Assembly (NCBI GenBank): GCA_037355855.1
Contig: CM074762.1
Coordinates: 5,921,664 to 5,985,663 of the forward strand
Length of the DNA stretch: 64,000 bases
Reading direction: 5' to 3'
From: Pseudo-nitzschia pungens
Lineage: Eukaryota; Bacillariophyta; Bacillariophyceae; Bacillariales; Bacillariaceae
Every line of letters starts with the position of its first letter. Position 1 is the first letter of the stretch. Shown here one piece after another: positions 12,410 through 23,586 of this stretch. The position numbers were made by a program, and so were the translations under genes. The notes under the pieces are model-generated. The model saw nothing but the letters and a program-made list of their open reading frames with translations. It made no database searches and had not been told where the DNA came from.

Positions 12410-12517
12410 AAAATTTAACTAATTTAGTAAATTACCCAATATTAAAAAATATATAGGAACATGATAGATTATAAATGAATTTATCATAATTTAGGGATAT
12501 ATTTATAAAAAAGCTTT

Positions 12518-13276
12518 TTATTTTTTTAACCATTCGTAACCTTTCGCTTCTAGTTGGGTTGCTAAATCAGCTGAACCCGTTTTTGTAATTTGACCATTTT
12601 GCATTACATGGACATAGGTTGGAGTAATATAATCTAATAATCGCTGATAATGAGTAATCAATAAAATTCCTTTCGAGGGACTCATGAAATTATTGATTCC
12701 TGCTGAAATTGTTTTCAATGCATCAATATCTAAGCCTGAATCTGTTTCATCTAAAATCACTAATTCAGAATCCAATAAAATCATTTGTAGAATCTCATTT
12801 CGTTTTTTCTCACCCCCTGAAAATCCTTCATTAACATTTCGATTTAAAAAAGCTGGGGACATCTTAACCAGTTCTAATTTCTCGTTAATAATTTGAAAGA
12901 ACTCAATTGGAGTAACTTCAGGTTTATTATAAAATTTTTGTTTCGCATTGTAGGCCAAACGTAGAAAATCTTCATTACTAACACCCGGAATTTCAATAGG
13001 ATACTGAAAAGCTAAAAATATTCCTAAATGTGATCTTTCCTCAGGTTCAAGGTCTAAAATACTTAGCCCTTTAAAAAGAATCTCACCATCTAATACTGAA
13101 TAGGCAGGATGGCCAGCTAAAACTTTTGAAAAAGTACTTTTTCCTGAACCATTAGGTCCCATAATGGCATGAATTTCACCTTGATTGATTTTTAAGTTAA
13201 AATCTTTTAAAATTTCATTTTCATTGATAGAAACGTGTAAATTTTTGACTTCTAAAAGAGTTAAATTTGAATTCAT
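12518..13276 (-). CDS. sufC: Fe-S assembly ATPase SufC (Ycf16)
   Basis: A 252-residue ABC-type ATPase of the SufBCD iron-sulfur scaffold complex. Walker [10 protein letters not shown] is at 40-48, the ABC signature in [11 protein letters not shown] near 152-160, and Walker B with [14 protein letters not shown] near 170-180. Its ATG overlaps the sufB TAA by one base, so the two are probably coupled. Confidence 0.97.
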   Translation of the reverse strand: MNSNLTLLEVKNLHVSINENEILKDFNLKINQGEIHAIMGPNGSGKSTFSKVLAGHPAYSVLDGEILFKGLSILDLEPEERSHLGIFLAFQYPIEIPGVSNEDFLRLAYNAKQKFYNKPEVTPIEFFQIINEKLELVKMSPAFLNRNVNEGFSGGEKKRNEILQMILLDSELVILDETDSGLDIDALKTISAGINNFMSPSKGILLITHYQRLLDYITPTYVHVMQNGQITKTGSADLATQLEAKGYEWLKK

Positions 13277-14701
13277 TAGCCAACACTTCCTTCTAATTTT
13301 AAAGTTAATAAGTTATCTGCTTCTGCAGCAAATTCAAGAGGTAATTCTGTGAAAATTTCACGACAAAAACCGCTGATCATTAATTCAACAGCTTTTTCTA
13401 ATTCTATACCACGCTGTAAAAAGTAAAAAATTTGTTCTTCACCAATTTTGGAAGTTGAAGCTTCGTGTTCAATTTTTGTCGTTGAATTATAAACAGAAAT
13501 AAATGGGAATGTATTTGCATTGGATAAATTACCAATTAATAATGAATCACATTGAGAATAATTACGTGCACCATGAGCCTTATTCAATACATTTACAAAT
13601 CCACGGTAACTATTTTTAGATTTACCAGCAGAAATACCTTTGGAGATAATTCGACTTCGTGAATTTTTACCAATATGCATCATTTTTGTTCCCGTATCCG
13701 CTTGCTGATAATTATTCGTTAATGCAACGGAATAAAACTCACCTTGTGAGTTATCACCCATTAAAACACAACTTGGGTATTTCCATGTGATTGCAGATCC
13801 CGTTTCAACTTGTGTCCAGGAAATTTTTGAATTGGCTCCAGCACATAAACCACGTTTAGTCACAAAGTTATAAATTCCCCCCTTACCATATTCATTTCCT
13901 GAATACCAATTCTGAACTGTTGAATATTTAATTGTGGCATTTTCTAAAGCTACTAATTCAACAACAGCTGCATGAAGTTGATTGGTATCATACTGAGGAG
14001 CAGTACAACCTTCTAAATAATTAACTTGGCTATTTTTTTCAGCAATTAATAATGTGCGTTCAAACTGTCCTGAATTTTCATCATTGATTCTAAAATATGT
14101 AGAAATATCTAATGGACAAATTGTATCCTCGGGAATATAACAAAACGATCCATCCGTAAATACCGCCGAATTTAATGCCGAAAAATAATTATCTCCAATT
14201 GGTACAACTGAACCTAAGTATTTTTTAATTAATTCAGGTGAATGATGAACCGCTTCTGAAATTGATGAAAAAATAATTCCATATTTACTTAATTCATCTT
14301 GAAATGTTGTTCCTACTGAAACACTATCGAATACCACATCAACAGCAACATTTGCTAATCGTTTTTGTTCCGTTAATGAAATTCCTAATTTTTCAAAAGT
14401 TTGCAGTAATTCTGGATCAACTTCATTTAAATCTTGTAATTTCTTTTTAGATTTAGGCGCGGAATAATAAACAATTTCTTGATAATTAATTTGTGGAAAT
14501 TTTAAATAAGCCCATTCAGGCTCAGACATTTGTTTTCCATCTTTTGTATGCCTTTAAACGAAATTCTAACAAAAATTCTGGTTCTTGTTTTTTCTTTGAA
14601 ATCAAGGTAACCGTTTGTTCATTTAGTCCTTTCTTAATAATATCTTTTTCAATATTTGTTGAAAATCCATATTGGTAGGTTTTATTTACCAATTTAGTAA
14701 T
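13276..14701 (-). pseudogene. sufB: Fe-S assembly protein SufB (Ycf24), frame broken near the N-terminus
   Basis: The long frame 13276-14529 (417 residues, [17 protein letters not shown] onward) is SufB, the scaffold partner of SufC, but it lacks about 60 N-terminal residues found in the family. Those residues are encoded immediately upstream in another frame (for example YQYGFSTNIEKDIIKKGLN and [13 protein letters not shown]). The two frames join at an A4 run (14532-14535) where three A would keep the frame. No in-frame ATG exists for the N-terminal part; ATT (14701) or TTG (14692) are the possible starts. Typed as pseudogene only because the frame is broken. A sequencing error is the likeliest explanation. 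Confidence 0.85.
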
Positions 14702-15838
<1,137 letters not shown>

Positions 15839-16338
15839 NNNNNNNNNNNNNNNNNNNNNNNNNNNNNNNNNNNNNNNNNNNNNNNNNNNNNNNNNNNNNN
15901 NNNNNNNNNNNNNNNNNNNNNNNNNNNNNNNNNNNNNNNNNNNNNNNNNNNNNNNNNNNNNNNNNNNNNNNNNNNNNNNNNNNNNNNNNNNNNNNNNNNN
16001 NNNNNNNNNNNNNNNNNNNNNNNNNNNNNNNNNNNNNNNNNNNNNNNNNNNNNNNNNNNNNNNNNNNNNNNNNNNNNNNNNNNNNNNNNNNNNNNNNNNN
16101 NNNNNNNNNNNNNNNNNNNNNNNNNNNNNNNNNNNNNNNNNNNNNNNNNNNNNNNNNNNNNNNNNNNNNNNNNNNNNNNNNNNNNNNNNNNNNNNNNNNN
16201 NNNNNNNNNNNNNNNNNNNNNNNNNNNNNNNNNNNNNNNNNNNNNNNNNNNNNNNNNNNNNNNNNNNNNNNNNNNNNNNNNNNNNNNNNNNNNNNNNNNN
16301 NNNNNNNNNNNNNNNNNNNNNNNNNNNNNNNNNNNNNN
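15839..16338. other. Assembly gap of exactly 500 N
   Basis: Placeholder gap. The missing rbcL 3' part alone exceeds 500 nt, so the length is nominal. The 213 nt after it (16339-16551) hold no ORF I recognise, only the trnF promoter. Confidence 0.95.
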
Positions 16339-16495
16339 ATAAAAATTGTTCAAATCTAAAGCTGTTTATAAGTTTCTACGTTAACAGTTAGGACTGAATA
16401 GAATTTTTGCCCCGGGAAATGAATTCAAATAAATTGACTTTACTTTGATTCATTTTCAAAAAATAAATTGCTATACAATCAACTGATATTTCCTC

Positions 16496-16524
16496 TTGTT
16501 ATTGTTTATGCTTTTTGATATAAT
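16496..16524 (+). promoter_or_regulatory. Bacterial-type promoter for trnF
   Basis: TTGTTA (16496-16501), a 17-nt spacer and TATAAT (16519-16524) form a good sigma70-like promoter, 27 nt before trnF. Confidence 0.6.
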
Positions 16525-16551
16525 TATAATATAGTTAAACATAAACAATAT

Positions 16552-16624
16552 GCCCGGGTAGCTCAGTTGGTAGAGCAATGGATTGAAGATCCGTGTGTCA
16601 GTGGTTCGAATCCGCTCCCGGGCA
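16552..16624 (+). tRNA. trnF(GAA): tRNA-Phe (GAA)
   Basis: A complete 73-nt cloverleaf with acceptor GCCCGGG/CCCGGGC, anticodon GAA in loop TTGAAGA and T-loop TTCGAAT. Discriminator A73. Confidence 0.96.
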
Positions 16625-16784
16625 AACTATTCTTAACTTTATAGCTTCCTATATATATTATGTTTATTGTTTAACATTTATAATAAAACTTTTTAAAAAT
16701 AGTATTAAAAATCAATAATTTAAAAATAGTTAGTATAAAAAGATTAAATTATTTATTCCATGTAATTTCAAAATTTTTTATAAA

Positions 16785-16817
16785 TTGAAAGTTTTCTATA
16801 AAATAGAAAACTTTCAA
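16785..16817. terminator. Hairpin between trnF and psbC
   Basis: A perfect 14-bp stem (16785-16798 with 16804-16817) and a 5-nt loop lie 21 nt past the psbC stop, read leftwards. It is a probable 3' end of the psbD-psbC mRNA. Confidence 0.75.
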
Positions 16818-16837
16818 AGGTAGTTGAATAATAAGAA

Positions 16838-18253
16838 TTAATCAATAGGACGCATTGATAATACTGGTTCGTTTGCACGGTTAATACCTTTTTCGAAACC
16901 AGCTGCTGCTGCACGAGCACGACCTGAGTGCCACCAGTGACCTACTAGGAAGAAGAATGCTAATACGAAGTGTGAACAACATAACCATGAACGTGGAGAT
17001 ACATAGTTAACTGAGTTAATTTCTGTAGCTACACCACCTACTGAATTAAGTGACCCTAATGGAGCATGTGTCATGTATTCAGCTGCACGACGTTCTTGCC
17101 ATGGTTGAATATCATTTTTAATTTTGTTGATATCTAAACCGTTTGGACCACGTAATGGCTCAACCCATGGTGCACGTAAATCCCAGAAACGCATTGTTTC
17201 ACCACCGAAGATAATCTCTCCACTTGGTGAACGCATTAAGTATTTACCTAAACCTGTTGGACCTTGAGCAGATGAAACATTTGCACCTAATCGTTGGTCA
17301 CGAACTAAGAATGTAAATGCTTGTGATTGTGATGCTTCTGGACCTGTTGGACCGTAAAGTTCACTTGGGTATGCTGTATTGTTATACCAAGCGTATAAAG
17401 CAGCTGTCCAACCCATAAGAGAAATTGCAGCTAAACTGTATGATAAGTAAGCTTCACCTGACCATACGAAAGCACGACGTGCCCAAGCAAATGGTTTTGT
17501 GAAAATATGCCAGATACCACCAGTAATACATAAAACACCAACCCAAATGTGACCACCAATAATATCTTCCATATTATTTACAGAAACAACCCAGCCGTCA
17601 CCACCAAATGGTGAACGGAAAACGTAACCGAAAATAACAATTGGATTTAATGTTGGTGTTGTAATGTAACGAACGTCACCACCACCTGGAGCCCAAGTAT
17701 CATATACACCACCGATGTACATTGCTTTAGCAACTAATAAGAATGAACCACAACCTAAAAGACATAAGTGAATACCTAAAATTGTTGTCATTTTATTTTT
17801 ATCACGCCAATCATAACCAAAGAATGGGAATGATTCTTCTAATGTATCTGGTCCTAATAATGAGTGGTAGATACCACCAAAACCTAATACTGCTGATGAA
17901 ATTAAGTGAATTACACCAACTGCGAAGTATGGAACAGTTGTAGTGATTTCACCACCTGGTCCAATTCCGTAACCTAATGTAGCTAAATGTTGCATACAAA
18001 TGAAACCTTGTTCATATAAAGGTTTTTCTGGTACGAAATGTGAAACTTCAAATAAAATCATTGCACCGGCCCAAAATACCATTAAACCAGCGTGTGCTAC
18101 GTGTGCACCTAATAATTTACCTGAAACATTGATTAAACGAGCATTTCCACTCCACCAAGCAAAGCCTGTAGACTCAATGTCGCGACCTGCTATACTACTA
18201 TTAAAGGGCGTTTCCACGTGGTAATACCTCCTCAGGGAATACAAAGTTTTCAT
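16838..18253 (-). CDS. psbC: Photosystem II CP43 protein
   Basis: A 471-residue chlorophyll-binding inner antenna protein with six membrane helices. The large lumenal loop includes the segment [20 protein letters not shown], whose Arg and Glu neighbour the Mn4CaO5 cluster in the family. The ATG start ([17 protein letters not shown]) lies inside psbD, giving a 53-nt overlap. An internal start nearer [12 protein letters not shown] would give the mature-like form. Diatom-like features include [13 protein letters not shown]. Confidence 0.97.
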   Translation of the reverse strand: MKTLYSLRRYYHVETPFNSSIAGRDIESTGFAWWSGNARLINVSGKLLGAHVAHAGLMVFWAGAMILFEVSHFVPEKPLYEQGFICMQHLATLGYGIGPGGEITTTVPYFAVGVIHLISSAVLGFGGIYHSLLGPDTLEESFPFFGYDWRDKNKMTTILGIHLCLLGCGSFLLVAKAMYIGGVYDTWAPGGGDVRYITTPTLNPIVIFGYVFRSPFGGDGWVVSVNNMEDIIGGHIWVGVLCITGGIWHIFTKPFAWARRAFVWSGEAYLSYSLAAISLMGWTAALYAWYNNTAYPSELYGPTGPEASQSQAFTFLVRDQRLGANVSSAQGPTGLGKYLMRSPSGEIIFGGETMRFWDLRAPWVEPLRGPNGLDINKIKNDIQPWQERRAAEYMTHAPLGSLNSVGGVATEINSVNYVSPRSWLCCSHFVLAFFFLVGHWWHSGRARAAAAGFEKGINRANEPVLSMRPID

Positions 18254-19256
18254 GTGGTTGATCTTGCGCAGCCATCCACGAACGAATACCTTCGTTTAAT
18301 AAAATATTTTTTGTATAGAACGTTTCGAATTCTGGATCTTCTGCTGCACGTAATTCTTGTGAAACAAAATCGTATGCACGTAAGTTTAATGCTAAACCAA
18401 CGATACCGATTGCACTAGTCCACATACCTGTTACAGGTACGAATAACATGAAGAAGTGTAACCAACGTTTGTTTGAGAATGCCACACCGAAAATTTGTGA
18501 CCAGAAACGGTTAGCAGTAACCATTGAATAAGTTTCTTCTGATTGAGTTGGTGTGAAGGCACGGAATGTGTTTGCTGCATCACCATCTTCAAATAATGTA
18601 TTTTCTACTGTTGCACCGTGGATTGCACATAATAATGCACCACCTAAAATTCCAGCAACACCCATCATGTGGAATGGGTTTAGTGTCCAGTTATGGAAAC
18701 CTTGTAAGAATAATAAGAAACGGAAAATTGCTGCTACACCAAAACTTGGTGCGAAGAACCAGCTTGCTTGTCCTAATGGGTATAATAAGAATACTGAAAC
18801 GAATACAGCAATCGGACCCGAGAAAGCAATCGCGTTATATGGACGAATACCAACTAAACGAGCAATTTCAAATTGACGTAAACAGAATCCAATAAGACCA
18901 AACGAACCGTGTAAAGCTACGAATGTCCATAAACCACCAATTTGACACCAACGAGTGAAATCACCTTGTGCTTCTGGACCCCATAATAATAATAATGAGT
19001 GACCCATACTGTTTGCAGGTGTTGATACTGCTGCTGTTAAGAAGTTACAACCTTCAAGGTATGAACTTGCTAAACCGTGTGTGTACCATGATGTTACAAA
19101 TGTTGTACCTGTTAACCATCCACCAGCTGCTAAATATGCAGTAGGGAATAATAATAAACCTGACCAACCAACGAATACAAATCGATCTTTTTTTAACCAA
19201 TCATCGACCAAGTCAAATAAGCCACGTTCTTGGTTTTGCCCAATAGCAATGGTCAT
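18201..19256 (-). CDS. psbD: Photosystem II D2 protein
   Basis: A 351-residue reaction-centre protein with five membrane helices that binds P680, pheophytin and plastoquinone QA with D1. It starts [26 protein letters not shown] and ends [10 protein letters not shown]. The QA-site and iron-ligand region around [25 protein letters not shown] is intact. It overlaps psbC by 53 nt, the classic plastid arrangement. The 322-nt spacer up to psbK is AT-rich and must hold its promoter. Confidence 0.98.
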   Translation of the reverse strand: MTIAIGQNQERGLFDLVDDWLKKDRFVFVGWSGLLLFPTAYLAAGGWLTGTTFVTSWYTHGLASSYLEGCNFLTAAVSTPANSMGHSLLLLWGPEAQGDFTRWCQIGGLWTFVALHGSFGLIGFCLRQFEIARLVGIRPYNAIAFSGPIAVFVSVFLLYPLGQASWFFAPSFGVAAIFRFLLFLQGFHNWTLNPFHMMGVAGILGGALLCAIHGATVENTLFEDGDAANTFRAFTPTQSEETYSMVTANRFWSQIFGVAFSNKRWLHFFMLFVPVTGMWTSAIGIVGLALNLRAYDFVSQELRAAEDPEFETFYTKNILLNEGIRSWMAAQDQPHENFVFPEEVLPRGNAL

Positions 19257-19578
19257 ATTTTAATAATCCTTTAATTTAATTATTGAAAGAATAAACACTT
19301 AATTAAGGTTTTTATCCTAAACTCTTTAACCTTAAATTATTATTATACCTTAAAAATATAAAAACTCAACAAAATTATTTTATTTAACTCTTAGAATAAT
19401 TATTACTTTTTAATTGTAAGATTGATTTGTTTTAAAAATAAAAAATTTTATTGGAAGCGTTTAGAAAATTAACTACCAATATAAATGAAAATTTATTTGA
19501 TTTTATAGTAAAATCATTAATATTAAATCTAATATTATTAATTAGCCTTAAAAAAACTTTAAAGATATATTATTATTT

Positions 19579-19713
19579 ATGGAAACTTTATTATTATCTC
19601 GTTTACCCGAAGCATACGTTCTTTTTAGTCCAATTGTCGACGTTTTACCAGTTATTCCAGTTTTCTTCTTACTACTAGCCTTTGTATGGCAAGCAGCGAT
19701 TGGTTTCAGATAA
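19579..19713 (+). CDS. psbK: Photosystem II protein K
   Basis: A 44-residue precursor. A short leader ([13 protein letters not shown]) is followed by the mature single helix from about [22 protein letters not shown], ending VWQAAIGFR. Matches PsbK, a small subunit next to CP43. A longer upstream frame from a TTG at 19451 is not conserved. Confidence 0.95.
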   Translation: METLLLSRLPEAYVLFSPIVDVLPVIPVFFLLLAFVWQAAIGFR

Positions 19714-19804
19714 TTTAATTTTAAGCTTATAAATTAGGTAAATCATTGTATAATACTATTCTGAAAGTAGATATACGTACATTTATAATAAAAATACAAA
19801 TATT

Positions 19805-19912
19805 ATGGTAGAACCTTTATTATCTGGAATAGTTTTAGGAATGATCACAGTTACAGCGATTGGTCTTTTTGTTGCAGCATTTTTACAATATCGCCGCGGA
19901 AGTCAATTTTAA
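19805..19912 (+). CDS. petG: Cytochrome b6f subunit G
   Basis: A 35-residue single-helix protein starting [17 protein letters not shown] and ending QYRRGSQF. This is diagnostic of PetG, which is required for b6f stability. A TATAAT box lies about 55 nt upstream. Confidence 0.96.
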   Translation: MVEPLLSGIVLGMITVTAIGLFVAAFLQYRRGSQF

Positions 19913-20122
19913 GTTTAGACTTCAAATATTTTTAAAAATTTGCAAATTATTGAAGTTTAGGAAAATTATCATATTTGAATTTTGACTATTTTTCTAAACT
20001 TTAATAGGAATTCATAAATTGAGGAAACCTTTATATTTACATTTAGTTATTTAAGAAATAATAGATAACTATCATAGAAATTTATAGGCATTATATTTTT
20101 TAATTATATTTATTTTTGAAAA

Positions 20123-20194
20123 AGCTAGTGAAGGGATTTGAACCCCCAACCTACGGATTACAAAACCGTTGCTCTACCATTGAGCTACACCAGC
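20123..20194 (-). tRNA. trnT(UGU): tRNA-Thr (UGU)
   Basis: A 72-nt cloverleaf. Acceptor GCTGGTG pairs with CACTAGC (one G-U), and the anticodon is TGT in loop TTTGTAA. Confidence 0.94.
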
Positions 20195-20450
20195 ATAGAT
20201 TAGTTTGGTTAATTTGATTTTAATTCAAAACTAACGATTATATTTCTTTAAAACTTTTTACTTTTTAAAGGTAATCATTATCTTCTATTTATACAGATTA
20301 TATTTTATTATCAATAATTTGTCAATACTAAATTATTTATTAATATTTTAGTCTGGCAAATTATTTAGATTTAATCAAAATCGCAATAATAATAATTCGA
20401 TATTTACTTACGATAGTACTGATCTACTATTTTTTCTAATAGTTACTGAT

Positions 20451-20523
20451 TAGGCCCAGTAGGAATCGAACCTACATTGGAAAATTAGAAGTTTTCTGTC
20501 CTAATCCATTAGACGATAGGCCC
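20451..20523 (-). tRNA. trnR(UCU): tRNA-Arg (UCU)
   Basis: A 73-nt cloverleaf with acceptor GGGCCTA, anticodon TCT in loop CTTCTAA and T-loop TTCGATT. Reads AGA/AGG codons. The 256 nt between this gene and trnT show no feature. Confidence 0.94.
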
Positions 20524-20535
20524 TTTCTTTTAATA

Positions 20536-20607
20536 TGGGTGATACAGGATTTGAACCTGTGACCTTCTGCTTGTAAGGCAGACACTCTACCGCTGAGTTA
20601 ATCACCC
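20536..20607 (-). tRNA. trnV(UAC): tRNA-Val (UAC)
   Basis: A 72-nt cloverleaf with acceptor GGGTGAT/ATCACCC and anticodon TAC in loop CTTACAA. No intron, unlike the land-plant gene. It lies 12 nt from trnR(UCU). Confidence 0.95.
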
Positions 20608-20762
20608 ATTTATATTCTATAACTATAATGATAATATATAGAAAAATGAATCAAATGTCAATATGTTAAATTAAATATTTGTTATTTTAATAAAATTCTA
20701 AATTTATATAAATATTTATATAAATTTAGAAATTAGTTTTAAAAAGTGAATATTTAAACCAA

Positions 20763-21068
20763 TTAGAATAATTCTTCTTCTTGGTGTACTAAAACTTCAC
20801 AATCTGATTTTGGAATTGCAACACAAGTTAAAACAAAACCTTCTTCTACTTGAGTGTCATCTAAGAATGTTTGTTCTGATTGGTCCATAGTACCGTTAAC
20901 AATGATACCAGCACATGTTGAACAAGCACCTGCACGACATGAATAAGGTAATTCAATACCTACTTCTTCTGCAGCGTCTAACATGAAAGTATCATCAGGA
21001 CAAGGAAATGATGTATCAATATCGTGTTCTTCAGATTTAACAGCAACAGTGTAAGTGGATTCTGCCAT
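20763..21068 (-). CDS. petF: Plant-type [2Fe-2S] ferredoxin
   Basis: A 101-residue stromal ferredoxin carrying electrons from photosystem I to FNR and other acceptors. The cluster ligands are Cys44, Cys49, Cys52 and Cys82 in the plant-type CX4CX2C...C pattern ([16 protein letters not shown]). Normal length; acidic surface. Retention of petF in the plastid is typical of most diatoms, though some have moved it to the nucleus. Confidence 0.97.
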   Translation of the reverse strand: MAESTYTVAVKSEEHDIDTSFPCPDDTFMLDAAEEVGIELPYSCRAGACSTCAGIIVNGTMDQSEQTFLDDTQVEEGFVLTCVAIPKSDCEVLVHQEEELF

Positions 21069-21188
21069 ATTACTCCTTAATTTAAAATATAATTATATAT
21101 AAAGTATTGTTCCACTACAATAGTGATATGATATTACTTTACTATCTTCTATTATACTACTTAAATTAAATAAATGTGAAAAATTTTT

Positions 21189-21551
21189 TTACTTAAATGT
21201 TTGTTTTAGACGACTTGCTTTTCCTTTTAAGTTTCTTAGGTAATATAGTTTTGAACGTCTTACTTTTGAAGAACGTAAAATTTCAATTGAAGCAATTTTA
21301 GGTGAATGAATTAAAAAGATTCGTTCAATTCCAATACCTTGGAAAGTTTTTCTAACAGTAATAGTTGTATTTATTGAACTATTTTTTTTAGCGATGATTG
21401 TTCCTTCGTAAAATTGAACACGTTCTTTATTTCCCTCAATAATTTTAACACCAACTTTAATATTATCTCCAATTTGTACCGGTGGAATATCTTCTTTTAG
21501 AAACTTGGCTTCTACTCCATTTACTATTTGTTGAACATTTAATTTAGCCAT
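21189..21551 (-). CDS. rpl19: 50S ribosomal protein L19
   Basis: A 120-residue protein with the L19 blocks GDNIKVGVKIIEGNKERVQFYEG and GIGIERIFLIHSPKI, and a basic C-terminus (SKVRRSKLYYLRNLKGK). L19 sits at the 30S-50S interface. The gene stands alone. Confidence 0.95.
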   Translation of the reverse strand: MAKLNVQQIVNGVEAKFLKEDIPPVQIGDNIKVGVKIIEGNKERVQFYEGTIIAKKNSSINTTITVRKTFQGIGIERIFLIHSPKIASIEILRSSKVRRSKLYYLRNLKGKASRLKQTFK

Positions 21552-21635
21552 AAGTTTAAATTATTAACTTTGATTATTTATTATAAATAAGTTTACAACC
21601 ACATTTGAAAAAAAACAATATTTAAATTATTTAAA

Positions 21636-21719
21636 TGCATCCGACTGGATTTGAACCAGTGATGTTCCTAAGAAGACGGATTATGAGTCCGGTGCCTTCG
21701 ACCACTCGGCCACGAATGC
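21636..21719 (-). tRNA. trnI(CAU): CAU-anticodon tRNA with long variable arm, probably tRNA-Ile (lysidine type)
   Basis: An 84-nt tRNA with acceptor GCATTCG/CGGATGC, anticodon CAT in loop CTCATAA and T-stem ACTGG/CCAGT. The GCAT...ATGC acceptor and the D-arm (TGGCCGAGTGG) resemble plastid tRNA-Ile(CAU), whose C34 is converted to lysidine to read AUA. The variable region is about 15 nt and can form a small TTC/GAA stem, so the molecule looks class II. The 27-43 pair (C-U) is a mismatch. An elongator tRNA-Met is the alternative. Confidence 0.75.
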
Positions 21720-21724
21720 AAATA

Positions 21725-22066
21725 TGGAGCTGATGGGAATTGAACCCACGTCCATCTAAACTTTTTAATCTACTTTTATCACAAGCATAGTTCAAAAGAA
21801 CGAGATAGAGTTTTATATTATTCTAAACTATTGGACTTAAAACGTCTAGTAATAGTGAAAAAAGATTAAAGAAAGATAATTATTACATAGCAAATCGTAA
21901 TGAATTTGCTTGATTAACTTTACAAATAGAATTTAGAAAAGTTGAAACGGATAAAATTAAATTTTTAGCAGTTATTTTAAAGTTGTATATTTTTTTTTCG
22001 AAGAATATAAACTTCGGCTTGATTCATATTTTAATAAAATTTAAATGTCGAAACCAAAGCAGCCCC
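21725..22066 (-). ncRNA. ssrA: Transfer-messenger RNA (tmRNA)
   Basis: A 342-nt one-piece tmRNA that rescues stalled plastid ribosomes. The 5' end (GGGGCTGCTTTGGTTTCGAC) pairs with the 3' end (CAGCTCC, then A) to make the tRNA-like acceptor, and the T-arm GTGGG TTCAATT CCCAT is present. The tag frame resumes at a GCT codon (21969) and runs 28 codons to TAA (21885-21883). The tag starts AKNLILSV and ends SLRFAM, i.e. it has a hydrophobic degradation-type tail. Known from diatom plastids. Confidence 0.95.
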
Positions 22067-22087
22067 ATTTATTTTTAATACACAGTT

Positions 22088-22160
22088 TAAGCATGAAGGG
22101 AATCGAACCCTTGACTTTCAGAATCGGAATCTGATGCTCTATCCCCTGAGCTACATGCTT
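22088..22160 (-). tRNA. trnR(CCG): tRNA-Arg (CCG)
   Basis: A 73-nt cloverleaf with acceptor AAGCATG/CATGCTT and anticodon CCG in loop TTCCGAT, with anticodon stem TCAGA/TCTGA. Reads CGG. It lies 21 nt from the tmRNA 5' end. Confidence 0.93.
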
Positions 22161-22250
22161 ATATTCTAGAAATATTTTTAATTTTTGTAAAATAGAAAGT
22201 ATGTGAAAATTTCAAAAATAATAAAATTTTTTGAAATTTTCGATAAAAAA

Positions 22251-22742
22251 TTAGAAGTAAATTTTTCCACCACCCCATTTTTCTGTAATAATTTTTGGTT
22301 GTAATAAAATATGACCAGAAATTGCTGTTAAATCTTCATCGGTTACAGAACGCATACGTGGGTAGATATCAGCACTCTTAATACTTGGGTGTACTTCTGC
22401 AATAGATTCTAATCCATCATATGTTGTTGGATTTTTTAAGAAGTCTACTAATGCATCAATATTATCACGACGAGGTGTTGCTAAACTTAAAGCTTCTGGA
22501 TCTAAACCAACGTTCGGGTTTGTTTTTGTAATACCACCGATATGACATGCACCACATGTTGCATTAAATAAACGCTTACCACGTTTTACTTGTTCAGGTG
22601 TTAAAACAGTTGTCTTACCGCTACCATCTTGAACAACTGTTCGTGTTGCTTCATCTAAATCAATTGCTGATGCATTTGTTACAAAAAATCCAAAAACACC
22701 AACAAATAACATTGAAACGATCTGTGAATACTTTCTAAGCAT
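22251..22742 (-). CDS. psbV: Cytochrome c550 (photosystem II PsbV)
   Basis: A 163-residue precursor of a lumenal extrinsic photosystem II protein that supports the oxygen-evolving complex. The signal peptide is about 1-26 (hydrophobic core, then NASA), and mature IDLDEATRTVV follows. The c-type haem motif CGACH is at 63-67. The frame is open 18 codons further upstream, but MLRKYSQIV gives the normal length and a proper signal peptide. Confidence 0.96.
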   Translation of the reverse strand: MLRKYSQIVSMLFVGVFGFFVTNASAIDLDEATRTVVQDGSGKTTVLTPEQVKRGKRLFNATCGACHIGGITKTNPNVGLDPEALSLATPRRDNIDALVDFLKNPTTYDGLESIAEVHPSIKSADIYPRMRSVTDEDLTAISGHILLQPKIITEKWGGGKIYF

Positions 22743-22802
22743 AAGGTAAAAAAAATTATTTACAAACTTGAAACCAAGATTTTTAAAAAGTTCCATGAAT
22801 GG

Positions 22803-23111
22803 TTAACTTTCATTTTTATTCTTCTGCTTTGATTTAGCTAAATTAGCAATTAAACCACGTAAACGAATATTTTCCCAACCTGCAACTAATACAGTTATAA
22901 CAATTAATACTTGACTAAATAATAGAATTGGATCTAAACGCCAACCATGAACCATTAAAATACAACTATATAAGAAACCCATTGTAGAAAAGAAAATATC
23001 CTCATCACGTGCAATTTCTGGTTTAACATTTCGAAGAGAATATAAAATTAAAACGCCAACACTCACAATAATACCTAAGAAAATATTTGGACCAAAACTA
23101 ACATTTATCAT
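22803..23111 (-). CDS. ycf66: Ycf66 family membrane protein
   Basis: A 102-residue protein with three hydrophobic segments. It carries the family signature ARDEDIFFSTMGFLYSCIL followed by HGWRLDPILLFSQ. It starts at MINVSFGPN, which matches the family N-terminus; a Met 19 codons upstream is open but unlikely. The function is unknown, though the family is restricted to cyanobacteria and plastids. It lies 60 nt upstream of psbV on the same strand. Confidence 0.88.
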   Translation of the reverse strand: MINVSFGPNIFLGIIVSVGVLILYSLRNVKPEIARDEDIFFSTMGFLYSCILMVHGWRLDPILLFSQVLIVITVLVAGWENIRLRGLIANLAKSKQKNKNES

Positions 23112-23190
23112 AAAAGATTTATTTGTAATAGAGCATAAGATAAAATTAACTAAAAAGAGTATAACCAAATATGTCTAAATGTTTAGACTA

Positions 23191-23307
23191 TTATGCTCGT
23201 GTAACTTTATCACTTTTACTAATAATTGCTAATGCAACGCCGATAACAATTACAACTGCTCCGCCTGCAACTAAACTAGATACAAAATTTGCTAATGAAG
23301 GTGTCAT
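23191..23307 (-). CDS. psbX: Photosystem II protein X
   Basis: A 38-residue single-helix protein starting MTPSLANFVSSLVAGGAVVI and ending ISKSDKVTRA. Matches PsbX, a peripheral photosystem II subunit that influences QB turnover. Plastid-encoded in red-lineage algae. A short palindrome (23173-23188) lies between it and ycf66. Confidence 0.94.
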   Translation of the reverse strand: MTPSLANFVSSLVAGGAVVIVIGVALAIISKSDKVTRA

Positions 23308-23510
23308 TTATAAAATTTCCTTTTTTTTAATAGTAATAAAATTAAAAATAGTAAAATTAACTACAATATACATTGTATCAAGTTTTTATAAAAAATAGAA
23401 AAATTTTTTATAAGTCTATGTAATATTTTATAGTTAACCTTTTAATTTATATAGTGAGTCCGATCTGTTTTTTATTTTTTAACCTATTAAAATTTTTTGA
23501 TTTATCAAAA

Positions 23511-23548
23511 ATGTTATAATTATTAAGAAATATTAATAATTATAACAT
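23511..23548 (-). terminator. Hairpin downstream of petD
   Basis: A perfect 16-bp stem (23511-23526 with 23533-23548) and a 6-nt loop lie 38 nt past the petD stop, read leftwards. It is a likely 3' end of the petB-petD mRNA. Confidence 0.75.
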
Positions 23549-23586
23549 ATTGTATAAAAATTAAACAAATTGATGTTACTCAAGGT

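Noticed and set aside
18201..18253. psbD-psbC overlap as an anomaly
   Set aside because: A 53-nt overlap of these two genes is the common arrangement in plastids.
19451..19678. 75-codon ORF overlapping psbK
   Set aside because: It begins at a TTG, is out of frame with the clear psbK gene, and has no family-like sequence.
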